NCBI GenBank assembly: GCA_004123355.1
Contig: SCHM01000001.1
Span: 6,192,001-6,256,000, forward strand
Direction: 5' to 3'
DNA: 64,000 nucleotides
From: Amphirosellinia nigrospora
Taxonomy: Eukaryota; Ascomycota; Sordariomycetes; Xylariales; Xylariaceae
Position numbers and translations under genes: made by a program. The notes under the pieces were generated by a model. That model was not told the DNA's origin and made no database searches. It saw nothing but the letters and a program-made list of their open reading frames with translations. Positions 45,901-56,787 of the stretch are shown one piece after another. Position 1 is the stretch's first letter. Each line of letters begins with the position of its first letter.

Positions 45901-46812
45901 TAAACTCGGTAAAAGACACGAGGTTACTATTTGCGATTTTAACTACTAACACATCATGCCTGTGTAAAGTGTGAGCATTTCATATGTATGTGAAGCGGGA
46001 AGTCTGTCATGGGTGGTGAATAGAAGACCCTGAATTTGATGCTCCTAGGCCTCGAGTCTCGACAGTTGTCCGGACCACTAGTTTTGGTTGGATATTGCTG
46101 CGGATATTTGCTCTTGGGGGAGAAATGCATTTCAAACGAGCAAGATCGTGAAGTATGCCTATGCTATTCCTTTCAGGAGAGGTTTGAGAATATCTTTCAA
46201 ATTCTGGAGAGAGATCTTGGCAACGAAAAGAGTTTGAGGCGGACGAAATGTGGAGACAAAGTAGATCTTAGCATAATAGTCGGCACATAAATCTAGATTA
46301 TGAAATGGTGTTGACTAACAGACGCTTGAGAAACTTTATTATGAATCTCACGGCATAATTGCCTAAAATAACGCCCGTGTTACTGTTTTTATGGCTCTGC
46401 TTTTGCTCCTGAGCTGATGACTTACAAAGTTGAAAGGTGAGACTTGCCACAAGACTATATTCTAACGCTACGATAGCGGGTATCGGGCATATCACAGACT
46501 CAGGGTGTGTGACGCTCTTGAAAATGCAAGTTTTGATTGACTACCGGATACTGCTTTGAAGCTCATGGCTAAAAGCTATCCGAAGCCCTACTATCTAGGT
46601 TGACGGAATCCAGACCTAGATATCATAGGGCAACCTTGTCTCTAACAGATTAGGTAGCCAATGGCCTGAACTAGAGATAGTATCGCCTACTTTTGTGACC
46701 TATTACGCAACTACTTGTGATGGGTATTCAAGACCCTCATCCCAGATAAACAACACCTCGTGGTTTCATCGAGCAATCAAACAGGCCTAAAGAGAAGAAG
46801 CAAGATCAAGGC
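42990..46812. other. long gene-free region upstream of the WOPR gene
   Basis: About 3.8 kb with no conserved open frame. The part to about 44,300 likely contains the promoter and a long 5' UTR of the WOPR gene. TAGGTAGGTAG motifs occur at 43503-43524. Tandem repeats lie at 44441-44468 (GGGCA units) and 44501-44577 (GGCTCAT units). From 45,000 to 46,800 the DNA is AT-rich and featureless apart from short open frames. Confidence 0.45.
44501..44577. repeat. GGCTCAT minisatellite
   Basis: About eight to ten imperfect copies of a 6-7-base unit (ggctcat, gctcat, ggctcctggc) are arranged in tandem. The first half is nearly regular and the second half is degenerate. It is immediately preceded by GGGCA repeats at 44441-44468. 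Confidence 0.85.
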
Positions 46813-49195
46813 TCAAGCTTCAAGAAAAAGCCACGGCCGTTTTAAGTTTGCCTTGCCGTAAGCCTCACCGGGAACAACCATGGGTATGGGTACCCTCTTT
46901 CAAAAGCCTCCAGCCTGGCTTAACGGTCTCACCATCTATAGGGATGAGCACTCCACATTCCCAGTTACGACAAGTAAGCTTAGGCTGTCCGGATGCTCTA
47001 TCCTTTACCAAACGTCCCCACGCGCTCTCTGAGAGATTCGCGCTACCAAGATAGGCCCACGATATTTGTGATTTGCTAGGAGACGTATGCCGGGCAAAGA
47101 GAATTTTCGTGTGCATTAGTAGCCCAGGTCGGACGCTTTTGCAATCATGTATCAACTCTCGTGGGAATGTTGGAGAGTCCCACCATTTGCTTTGAAGGCA
47201 TATAGTACCGCCATTCTGCATTGTTTATCAGTGTATGGTCCTCTTTTCGATTATAGGTTGTGTGACCTACCTTCTTACCCCGCGACTTTGACTCACGGTG
47301 TCATGGGAAGGGAAGTAGATACGGAAATCGCCAGGGTGATAGTTTGGTTCGGTCGTTTGGGCGGCCCGCTTCTTCCCGCTGCTGGCTGTTCTTTTCTCAT
47401 ACTCTTTCATCCCATCATCCCCTCCAAAAGAGTCAGTATAATATTTCTATAATTTGAAAAAGCATCTACACTGACCCTGAGCAGCGTTATATAGGGCCGA
47501 GATTAGGTCGTTATTCTGCGTATATAGGAACACATTAGTTGTCATAGAACTTCCTAGATCAGACAAAACGAAAAGGCAAACGGATCAGGGGGTGTAGGGC
47601 TTTTACGCACCACAGCACCGAGCGAGGCAACTACTAGGTCCAGTTCAACTTTTGATGTTGTGGCCAGGCCCAATGATTTCACAGCTCGTCCAAGGCCGCA
47701 GTATCCTATAATCGCAGTTAGCGGTGAAGTCAAGTTGACGGTATTCTGTTTTTTACCTGTCCGCCGCCATTCCTCTCCCACATGTGATTTTCCACTGCAA
47801 GTTCGTCAGTCGAAATAAAATACCAAAATCGATTTCGAAGTTATAGAGAACTCACACGGTATGAATGAATCTATATTGGTTTGTTTCCGAGAAATCATAC
47901 TTTGATAGGCTGTCGATTAAGCTCTCGTCAAGACCAGATGACTTGAGAAAATAGCAAAGTTCTTGACCGAACAAAGTAAGTTGATTGTTTGGTTTTGTTG
48001 CTAGAGGCAAGTCGATTAAAAAAACCATGTTCTCCATAACACCAGTTTCGCCCCACTATATCAATTGTCATGATCAGTCAAACTTGTTACTATCCTGGCC
48101 GAGGAGCGCAGGTACATTACTAGCATCGACGAGTTCGTCTGATTTTGGTGCGTGATAATTCGGCTGAAAATAAGGATGAAAATATACTGACATCATATGG
48201 TACTAAATTGCCTGTAGGTATAACTATACGTATGTAGTTGGGAAATTTGAGGACCTGGAGCTTTGAATGCATACTGCCGGCTGGCATCATCGGAGGAAAG
48301 CAGAATCTAGTGAAATATGTTAAAATTTGGCAGACTGATTCATCGGGTAGGACGGCAGGGTTCATCGTAGCAAGGGCCGCTACCAGGGATTTGTTAAAGA
48401 ATTAGCAGAAAAGACTCATACCGGATACGGTCTCTGGGTACGTTTGCTCTCATGTCTTCTTTCTGGGCTTCACTTGATGCAAATGCAATACAGACCATCT
48501 TTTTTTTTAATGTCGATTTTAGATAATAACCATTCATCATCCCACTGGAATGAGCTTAGGACCGCAAGTTCGAGCTGCTCCTTTTGTAGTATCTGTTCAA
48601 TTTTGATGTCGTCGTCTGTCGCGGATATCCAGCAACCCACTTATTAATAGGGTTAGTCAATGGCAATCGAGAAGCTAGCTACCGACGGAAGCCAATAATC
48701 TATATAAGTACTTACAGTTTTCTTCACCGCGCCTTTGGGATATGGTAGTAGGGGGTTTTGGCACTGGTAGATGCATGAGCCGTCCTCGAGAGTGGTGTAC
48801 CATCTTGGACATTGGTCTTGATGCGCTGTGAACGAGGCTCGATAATTTCATCGTCTTGGGGGGCTTTGCGTTTGGCAGCTCGAGCAAGCCGTTCCTCCTC
48901 CATCTTTTTTCTGTCAAGTCCCAGGGCTGCAAAAGCGCTTGGTTGGCTGCTCTGAGATGGGGCGGGTGTTATTTTGGCGATACCACCAGGCGCCGATTGA
49001 ATGGATTTCTTGGGTGTAGGTGGACATTTCGGGCCATTTCCTAGGTCATCGTCCTCACTTTCATCCGAGTCTAGTTCAATTGGCCTCTGGCCGGTTGATG
49101 GGACATGAGCGTGTCTTGATCCTGGAGTGATAGCGCGATCGCGTAACGTAGTGCGGCTTCTTCATCACCGTCAAAGGGATTTGATGAGACTCCAT
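46813..49195 (-). CDS. TDP1: tyrosyl-DNA phosphodiesterase 1
   Basis: Tdp1 cleaves phosphotyrosyl bonds to remove stalled topoisomerase I from DNA. The probable start is ATG at 49195. The N-terminus has FDGDEEAALRYAIALSLQDQ, which fits a ubiquitin-interacting motif (acidic run, then ALxxAIxLS). A charged linker follows (LDRKKMEEERLARAAKRK). The first catalytic HxK motif is in MPAGSMHSKLQVLKFPNYI (about 48230-48300) with RIVIPTGNLVPYDWGETG, and the second is in VRPGLLMHTKILFAR with WAYLGSANLSESAWG (about 46990-47110). Exon ends are supported at 48716, 48306-48192 and about 48053-47861, plus several shorter exons to 47460. The end reads VPMPMVVPGEAYGKAN and stops at 46813. Breaks occur near 49060-49190, 48505 (run of A) and 46875. 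All catalytic motifs are intact. Confidence 0.9.
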
Positions 49196-50584
49196 GGCCT
49201 TGATATGTTATGTACTAAGGCGGGTCGAGAAGGGCAAGAGAGCGGAAGCTAGGATTGTACACGTTCTGGCTTGGTGATTGTGGATGGCTAAGAGTTCCCT
49301 TCTTAGTCCTCACTTGCGTGGTTGTACGTGGTTGTTAACAGCAAACGCGAATGATGCACGAGCTCACGTGCAGCGTTGCGCTGCTCTGTGGCACTGTACC
49401 CTTGTCAGAAGGCAGCCCTTTGAGCCAATGGCAACCATGGTAATGACGTCAGTGTTCAAAAGCGTCCCAAGTCGAGGGGTTACATTAGAATCATTATGTT
49501 GAATGCCTCTATGCAGTGTTGCGACCAATATAAATTGGTATGGCAATTGTCTATAGTTGCCGATTTCTGAGAAGAACCAATCATGCGTTTCTAGCGACCA
49601 CAGTGAATAATCACTTGTGTCAATTAACACTACCTTAATCCATATATATTTTCACTCGACGAGGTGTAAGTTGATGATGATATACCAGACGTTGAGTCTG
49701 TTCTATTGATTGCCTTAAGGTCTATACTAGGGGAGGCGAGACCGGAGTGCTAAGATATACCACCAAAAAAAGAAAAAGAAAAAAACCACTTCTCTCGTTT
49801 TGTTTTCTGTGTCGTTGTATTTGCCCACCACATTGCTAGAACAGGCTGAGCCGAAAAAACCCCTGCCTCAGCATCAACACTATAGTTCCTAGGTTCGCGA
49901 ATACGAAATACCAGGACGTCAGCCATCGCAAACCCGAAACATCGGTACCGTCGCCTTAAACACCGGACGTGATGCTTCCATGCCGAATAAACCGTCCCCA
50001 AACCGAATGCAAACCTTGCCATCAATCCATGATATCGCGTGGTCATACCGGAAAATGCTGCTAATGAAGATCTCCCAGAGATCAAATCGAATCGCTCTTA
50101 ACCGCCGCTTCAATGCATCGCTTCCATGCAACACGAATCACTCAACACCATGGCCCCAAACCGTGCCAACCTTAATACATTACTCAAGTTCAATTGAAAC
50201 ACAATAATTCGAACCCAGTATGCCTTCCCTACTGAAAGGGTATATGTCTGAAATGTGTCGTCGTAATCAGCCGATGAGTATTAGGCCGCGGTGGGCTCCG
50301 TCTCTTAGAGAAAGCGTAGGTAGTTCAACAAGAAGTGAATAATGGAAAAAAAGGAAGGAGGTAGGGAAGACGAGATAAATGATAAACACAGCAATAGATA
50401 CTAAAGGCCAGATCATGGGACCGACGCCAACAACACCATAGTAAAATCCAGATCCGTTTCTTCGGTTTGGATCATCCCAGTATCGCATCGGATCTAACCC
50501 CGCGAATCGAGTTTTAGCATCCGCCGAAGATCACCTTCTAACGCAAGAATATGCTCAGACCGAGGGCTTGATTCGGCATTTAGA
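49196..50584. other. gene-free stretch between TDP1 and the PNRC-motif gene
   Basis: About 1.4 kb. The first part should be the TDP1 promoter. An A-rich run is at 49767-49786. Open frames at 49750-50210 overlap on both strands and are unconserved. I see no gene. Confidence 0.4.
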
Positions 50585-51705
50585 TTAGCGCATGGAGCGG
50601 GCTGGGGGCACGGGGCGCGTGACCGGACAACACTGATGCTGGGAACATTCCTCGTGCGAGTTTTGGGGAAGACTGATATGCATCCTGTTGCTGGTTACTA
50701 GACCTATGTTGCTCCTGGGCAGCCTGGCGTCTGGTCTGCGACGATGGAACAGAAGGGGGTGACGTTCTTGTGGTTCAGACCGGCTGAGCTGGCCAGTGAA
50801 CAAATATCGTTTGAGTGCTTCTGATGAATTCACATCCATATTTCGATTCGCCGGTGGAGTCTGTCGTGGCGAAGGTTGGCTCAAGCGGGCCGCTCGGATT
50901 CGTCGTGATATGGTGTTGAAAAAGCAGGACCAACAGACAATCTCGGAGTACCGCCCAGTTCATCTTTGGATACACCAGGTGAAGTATCACTTTCGGTAAA
51001 CATGGGGCGCCGAAGAGACGTGTGAGCTATGGTCTTAGGCAAAGTGTTGTATTCCTTGTGAGAGGAATCTTGTAATGGTGAAAATGCTGTCGTGTAGTAG
51101 CGTCGGCATTCGCTGAGCTGGCTCGGCGGACACGTGCCTTTTCAGCCCGGTCGGCACGGAAGAAGAATTCCAAAGGGACTCATCCCTTGGAATGGGATCA
51201 TCAACCAGGCCTACGTCGTCAGAGTCTGTTGAGGAGATGATGCTGGAGCTGGGTCGGCCTTGGCGTAGGAGAATCTGCGTTGGCAAGACCCAAGAATCTT
51301 GGCAGCGGCAGGGCTGATGGCGCGGGAGATGCGTGGAACGAGGAGCCGGCGAACGCGCGAGCTGAAGCCTCCTGGGATTGGAGAGGCGGGCTTTCACCAT
51401 CCTGTCGGCGGCCAGGCGATGCAACGCCATTCTTGGTATTGCGGTTCTTATTGACTTTGTTTTTTGGTTTCTGATTTGTTGATTGAGGTTTCGGAGCGGT
51501 GGCGGTGGCAACAGGGCTAGCCACAGATTTCTTTGGGGTACGCGGGACCGCCATGTCGTTCGGCTTATACGATGGAAGATCATTCTCGGAGACATAGGTT
51601 TTCTGGTAGCCTCCCCGGTTCGGCCTGTCTGACAGCGCCGTCGGTTAGGTGTGCTCTTTGGCGTCGGTTCGCACGGCATTCTCATATGGCGACATGTATC
51701 TCGTG
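50585..51705 (-). CDS. PNRC-motif protein, candidate Edc1/Edc2-like decapping enhancer
   Basis: The central segment FAGSSFHASPAPSALPLPRF (about 51290-51350) matches the short proline-rich PNRC-type motif that in yeast Edc1/Edc2 and human PNRC2 binds Dcp1 and stimulates mRNA decapping. Upstream lie SENDLPSYKPNDMAVPRTPK and a Lys/Asn-rich run; downstream lie an acidic Ser-rich segment (SSIISSTDSDDVGLVDDPIP) and a second conserved-looking block NMDVNSSEALKRYLFTGQL before the stop at 50585. The protein is otherwise low-complexity. The start is uncertain; ATG near 51705 (MSPYENAVRT) is one option. At least three frame changes occur, so only segments are firm. The functional link to decapping is inference from the motif; the protein could equally bind another EVH1-like partner. 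Confidence 0.6.
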
Positions 51706-52925
51706 TCGAGGGATGAGAGGGTGAGTAGGGGACCAAGAGCGACTGTTCGTTGTTATGAGCAGGTTGGGCGCGGTCGGCTAATGGAGGAGAAGAGGGATTT
51801 AGTAGGACTGTTCGAAGGAGGCTGGGCTACTGTAGATCTGTTGGGTGGAGGGATTGTTGTCGATCCTTTTGAGGTGGAGATTGCAGATGAACAACTGGTG
51901 AATGCGGTTCTCAACTTGATGGGTAAAGGACGGCAAAGAGTGTCACTGACTTGCAGAAGTGGATGCCTTGTGTTTATGTATTGGGTGATCGATAAGGTGT
52001 AGTAACAAGTAATACTGCGGAGGAATGGCGGCATGAGACGAGGGAGGGAAGGTGGCGGCTATTAGTATCACGGGATCAATGGAGCCGCTGAATGTCGAAC
52101 TTTGAGTCGATACAGTACCTAGATCTTGGGTACCTACCAGGTACCTAAAATGGAATACATACTTAGTATAAAATACCTAGGTACATAATGGGTAGGTTTA
52201 TTCGACACTGAATTGAGCGAAGCATATGTGGCTGGTGTTTGTCTATTGTGGCGGGCTACTACGTATTTACCTAAGTCCTTGTACCTTGGCAAAGTTATTT
52301 GCTAATCTGAATTTTGCTAGACCCAGGTACTAGGTACTAATATTTTCATCAAGGTTCAGAAAGGCAACTTTCAATGTTTGTTTGTTTATAATCGCAAGCC
52401 CTATTCCATTGGGAGTGTTTGTAGACGTTGGTCGATCTTGCAGTCCTTGTACGCTAATTCTATGTAATTCCCTCCATAATGTTTGTTTGTAGTAGGCAGC
52501 ACTGCAGTCTTGATGGCCTGACACATGCAGAAGGTCGAAGAAGTGGGGTGGCGGAGGGCAACCGCAGTGTCAACCGCAGCAGCGGGCTAACAGTAACTCC
52601 AGCTGTTGCAGCTGCTGCTAGGTACCTCCTATAGGTAAGGTAATCACCTCCTACACCTGACATAGAAGGCAGCCTGCATTCCATGGTCTGAATTGCAACC
52701 TTGCGGGAACCAAAGTCAGTCTTGGAGAGAGATCGTATATCATCCACACTGCACCCCGTGTATGTTTCTGCTCATCTCCTTCCTTGTTGGCTAGTCTAAC
52801 GTCGAGAACGATTAGCTCTAACGGCCCATCCTTTAAACAATTCTTATCTCGGTCTCCCAGCGTGCCTCCGAAATCTACCACACTATACCAAACCGCATCA
52901 TACAAGACCATACCGGAGCTTCACT
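51706..52925. promoter_or_regulatory. divergent intergenic region with dense TAGGTA/GGTACC motifs
   Basis: About 1.2 kb between the PNRC-motif gene and RBX1. Motifs such as GGTACCTACCAGGTACC (52128-52144) and CCTAGGTACATAATGGGTAGG (from about 52176) are dense. Open frames here lack conserved sequence. Confidence 0.5.
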
Positions 52926-53417
<492 letters not shown>

Positions 53418-53675
53418 GGACTTGGCTGTGCCTTCGAGGGGAAAAGAGAAAATTTGGAGGGGATCTATGAGTATGAGTACAGAGGCAGATGCCACCATTA
53501 GTGTTGGTTCCCCGCGCCACGAATTCTATCACGAGTGCATGAATGTTCGGAAGATACGGGGTCTGGCATGGTATGATCACGCACATTGGCACTTAACACA
53601 ATGAAGTATATTCACATATGTACTATCCTCGCGGGAGCCCCCTACTTAATTGCGTAGAGTGGATCTAATAGAGAA

Positions 53676-54136
53676 TCATCGTTCGACCAACATCTTCTCG
53701 TCTATGACAATGTTTTGGTGACTGCTTGGGACTGAAGATCCACCGGCAGGGAGCCACTTCACGGGGTGTTGCTTAAAAAAGGGCCACGGCGGGACGATGG
53801 CCAGGAAGGTCAGCGCGGTGCCGCCTAGACCAATCTTGAGGGCTAACGCGATATCTTGGAGAGAAGCCGACGAGAAACGAGACTGCCTGTTGATTTGGTT
53901 AGCATGGATACTGTTTTGGCGCAAAAGGGTCCTCTAGAAGGCCACATACCCCAACGATAGAGAGGAGGACAGTTGCCAAAGTCTCAGCTAGTTTTTGGCC
54001 ATGGAAGTCCTGTAGGATTGTCAATAAAGTCAACTGAAGCCCATGGCATCGCTCAAACGCTGGCAGGCGGACAGGGGGAACCTACGATTTGGCCGTCAAC
54101 AACATCTCGTACCTGCTCGAGTAGCTGATCTGCCAT
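53676..54136 (-). CDS. SPC1: signal peptidase complex subunit 1
   Basis: Spc1 is a small two-helix ER membrane subunit of the signal peptidase complex that limits cleavage of membrane segments. Exons are 54136-54086 (MADQLLEQVRDVVDGQI), 54009-53950 (DFHGQKLAETLATVLLSIVG) and 53886-53676. The final exon has AVSFLVGF, then QDIALALKIGLGGTALTFLA and VPPWPFFKQHPVKWLPAGG, the conserved cytosolic end. The frame shifts near 53868, between the first helix and QDIALALK, by one extra or two missing bases. The tail ends KMLVER. The spacing of 258 bases to the RBX1 stop makes the pair convergent. Confidence 0.93.
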
Positions 54137-55524
54137 GGTTGTGTGATTGCTGCGATTCCGAGACGGGAGGTTTCGTGCTTTGTCTTGCTTGTTTGCACAG
54201 AACTGCTGAGACAGGTGTTGCTGCTGCGACGTGGTATCTCGGAGGTTGTAGGCGATGCTGCGAGGCCAGCCAATCGACGCTAAGCCTACCTAGAAACCAA
54301 TGCAGGTAAGGTAAGTACCTACATGTATTGCTGAGCCTCCGGGTCGATCTAGTGTGCCTTAGGTACCTAAGTATCGAGACTACTCCCCATTGCGGCAATT
54401 GTGACGTCGCATGCCGACAACCCTCCAGTCTCTTTTCTCTCTACGGCCGAGCGCAAATCTCGGTAATAGGGAAAAGCGCATGTTTATGGATATAAATCCC
54501 ATTTACTAAAGTATTATATATATACAGTGAGATAAGTTACCTTAGCAGGCCAAGAAAATCAAAGTGTTTCTTTGGATGCTACTACGCAGTGTTGTTGAAG
54601 GTTGTCAGAGGCAGTGGCTGTTTAGGATGGCGATATATACACCTAGAGATTCAAAACTTACCGATCTACCTACATGTAGGTGGGTATAAAGTATTACCCT
54701 CTTCCAAGTTATTTTTAATATTGATAGTACCGGCTGGTAGGTAGTTGACCACAACTTAAGGGAGATAACAGCCCTCCCTCATCAGAAGTAAAAGGTCCGC
54801 GCTTCACCCGCCTTGTATAAGTACCTACCTCAAAGCAGTTGCTTTATCTAAAACATTGGCCTTGTGATTGGCTGGTTTACACCAGCTCCCTGTAATAGTG
54901 CGGGCGTACAGTGGTATTACCTCCTGAAGAGGAAGGCATTGACCACTAAGCGCCCAAGGGGAATCGAACCTGAGCGATGCCGCTTTTAGCCTGAGCTAAG
55001 CCCGCTTGTGCATTGCATAAAATACTATAGCAGAAATAAAAACGATCCAAGTAACAGTTTAAGTTTATTATAAAACAGATTTCTATATATCTACCTGTCT
55101 GTGACCTTGTTAAGTATTTTGGGCGCGCTAGCTGACGGCCCACCAATAAACCACCGCTTAGAAAATATCTCGTTTCGCGGTCGGAATTACAGTACTATCG
55201 CCTGGCCCAGCACAGGAGGAATTCCATGTCAACAGAGACAAAGTTGACATATGGGCCATTACCCTGCGCAAAGGGTTCGGTTGAGACTTGGTGCTACTAT
55301 GCACTACTAGTCATGGGTCGCCCACGCAGAGCCAGCTCTTCGCCTGGGCCTGTATAAAAGCGGACAGCCCCCGCGTTTCCGACATTCAGCTCGTACAGTC
55401 TCGAAAGGTCCGGCAAAGGAGGCAAGCACAGCATTGTCGAAGCCCTTGCTCGAAGCCTTGTCGGCCCATAATAGTGTACATAACTAGGAACCTCTAACAG
55501 GGGGTTATACCAGTACTGCCGGTA
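54137..55524. other. gene-free stretch with tRNA-like remnant
   Basis: About 1.4 kb. It has many TAGGTA/GGTACC motifs (for example TTAGGTACCTAAG at 54359-54371, and near 54305-54322 and 54665-54685), a TA-rich run at 54510-54530, and the tRNA-like sequence at 54950-55005. No protein gene is seen. Confidence 0.45.
54950..55005 (-). pseudogene. tRNA-like remnant with A- and B-box sequences
   Basis: On the minus strand the sequence GCGGGCTTAGCTCAGG resembles a tRNA 5' part with an A box (TAGCTCAGG), and GGTTCGATTCC resembles a B box. The whole is only about 56 bases, too short for a tRNA, and the bases flanking the T loop do not pair well. It is probably a decayed tRNA gene or part of a tRNA-derived SINE. 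The surrounding DNA is AT-rich. Confidence 0.5.
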
Positions 55525-56787
55525 TTAGTCGTCCGGCTCTGGGGCTTTCATCCTATCCGTGTTCAGTGAGTGTGCCAACAGGTCACTGAACGCATCGTCC
55601 TCCACCTCATCCGTCGTGATGTCGGTCTCATTGCCCTTGCCCTTGCAGGTGGTAGTCGCAAACTTGCCGGCGTCATCGATAGGAAGATGTCCTATCCTGA
55701 CTGCAAGTTTGCGAAGTGTAGTCTCGCGAATCCATTTCCCAGGAGTGGGGAAAAAAGGGATATCGGCATACTCGAGGCGGTCTTTCCACCACCATCAACT
55801 TCGAACCTTTGTCGTCGCAAAATGTTGATCACAAATGCGAAGTAAAGATACTTCATTGATGGGCGGTGATCGGTTAGGAATTCGAGAGTCCGTCCGTGAA
55901 GGGCCTTCCCGGTGGGAAAATGGTCTGTAGGATCCCACTCCTCTTCACGTTCGGCCTCATCTACAATCACCACCATAAGACCACTGCCGTCTGTAGTAGG
56001 CACAATGGCTATCCTCGCGTCATCGAGCATTTGTTCATACTCTATACACAGAGGAATTCCATTCCTAACACTCCAGATATGTCCGTCCGAATTATCGCTA
56101 GGCCCAAACAGATGGACTGCTGCCGGCTCACCCACATTGTATCTAACAATGTGAGCAGCAGTAGTCATCCATGAGGATAGATGTTGTCGGATATTGGACA
56201 CCATATCTTGTCCTTGTCATTTTTCGCGCCGTAGGCCTTGATGACGTCTTTTCGCCAGCGTTCTTGCTTGCCAGGGTCGCGGGGTTCTTCATCGTCACTG
56301 TAGCCCCGAAGGCTCCTGGATCCGTGAAACTAATTGGTCGATATATGCCCAGTCTTCGGCATGAGCACGTTTGTTCCACATCTCTGCATCAACCTCCCTG
56401 GCTGCAAGCTCAAATCTCGACGTACGCATATGAGCCTCTCCACGAATAGAGCGCCAAGCTCTCGGTCTTGGCGCTTCATCTCGTCTTGAAACTGGCCGCG
56501 TGTCATCTCGAGCGAGCCATCTTGCCAGCATGTCCTATTCGACTGGTTAGCCATTATCACTCGAGCAAGATTAATGGGATCACTCACCTAAGCCCGTATC
56601 GTCGCTTGTGCCGCCTCGCATGCGGAGTCCGCCGCCTTGATCTTCTGATCGTGAGCTTGAAGCTGATACTTCATGCTGGTCTCGTCGTCGATGGGGGAGG
56701 GGTGGTGATGCCTCGAGGTGCTTTGGAAGTTTGGGGGCTCTCCTCAGCACCTCGTCTCGAGTTCTTCTTGTTCTTCTTGGATACCAT
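55525..56787 (-). CDS. fungal HNH-nuclease-domain protein
   Basis: This resembles a family of filamentous-fungal proteins with an HNH endonuclease-like domain and unknown role. The start is ATG at 56787 (MVSKKNKKNSRRGAEESPQT). A coiled-coil-like region follows (FQDEMKRQDRELGALFVERL; FELAAREVDAEMWNKRAHAE). The HNH core contains a cysteine in WCPIS, the histidine pair region MTTAAHIVRYNVGE, then WSVRNGIPLCIEYEQMLDDA, where asparagine is in the expected place. After it come LTDHRPSMKYLYFAFVINIL and WWKDRLEYADIPFFPTPGKW, and the acidic end stops at 55525. At least four frame changes interrupt the raw sequence (near 56690, 56300, 56170 and 55795). Whether it is an active nuclease is unknown. Family assignment is from memory of similar proteins. 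Confidence 0.75.
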
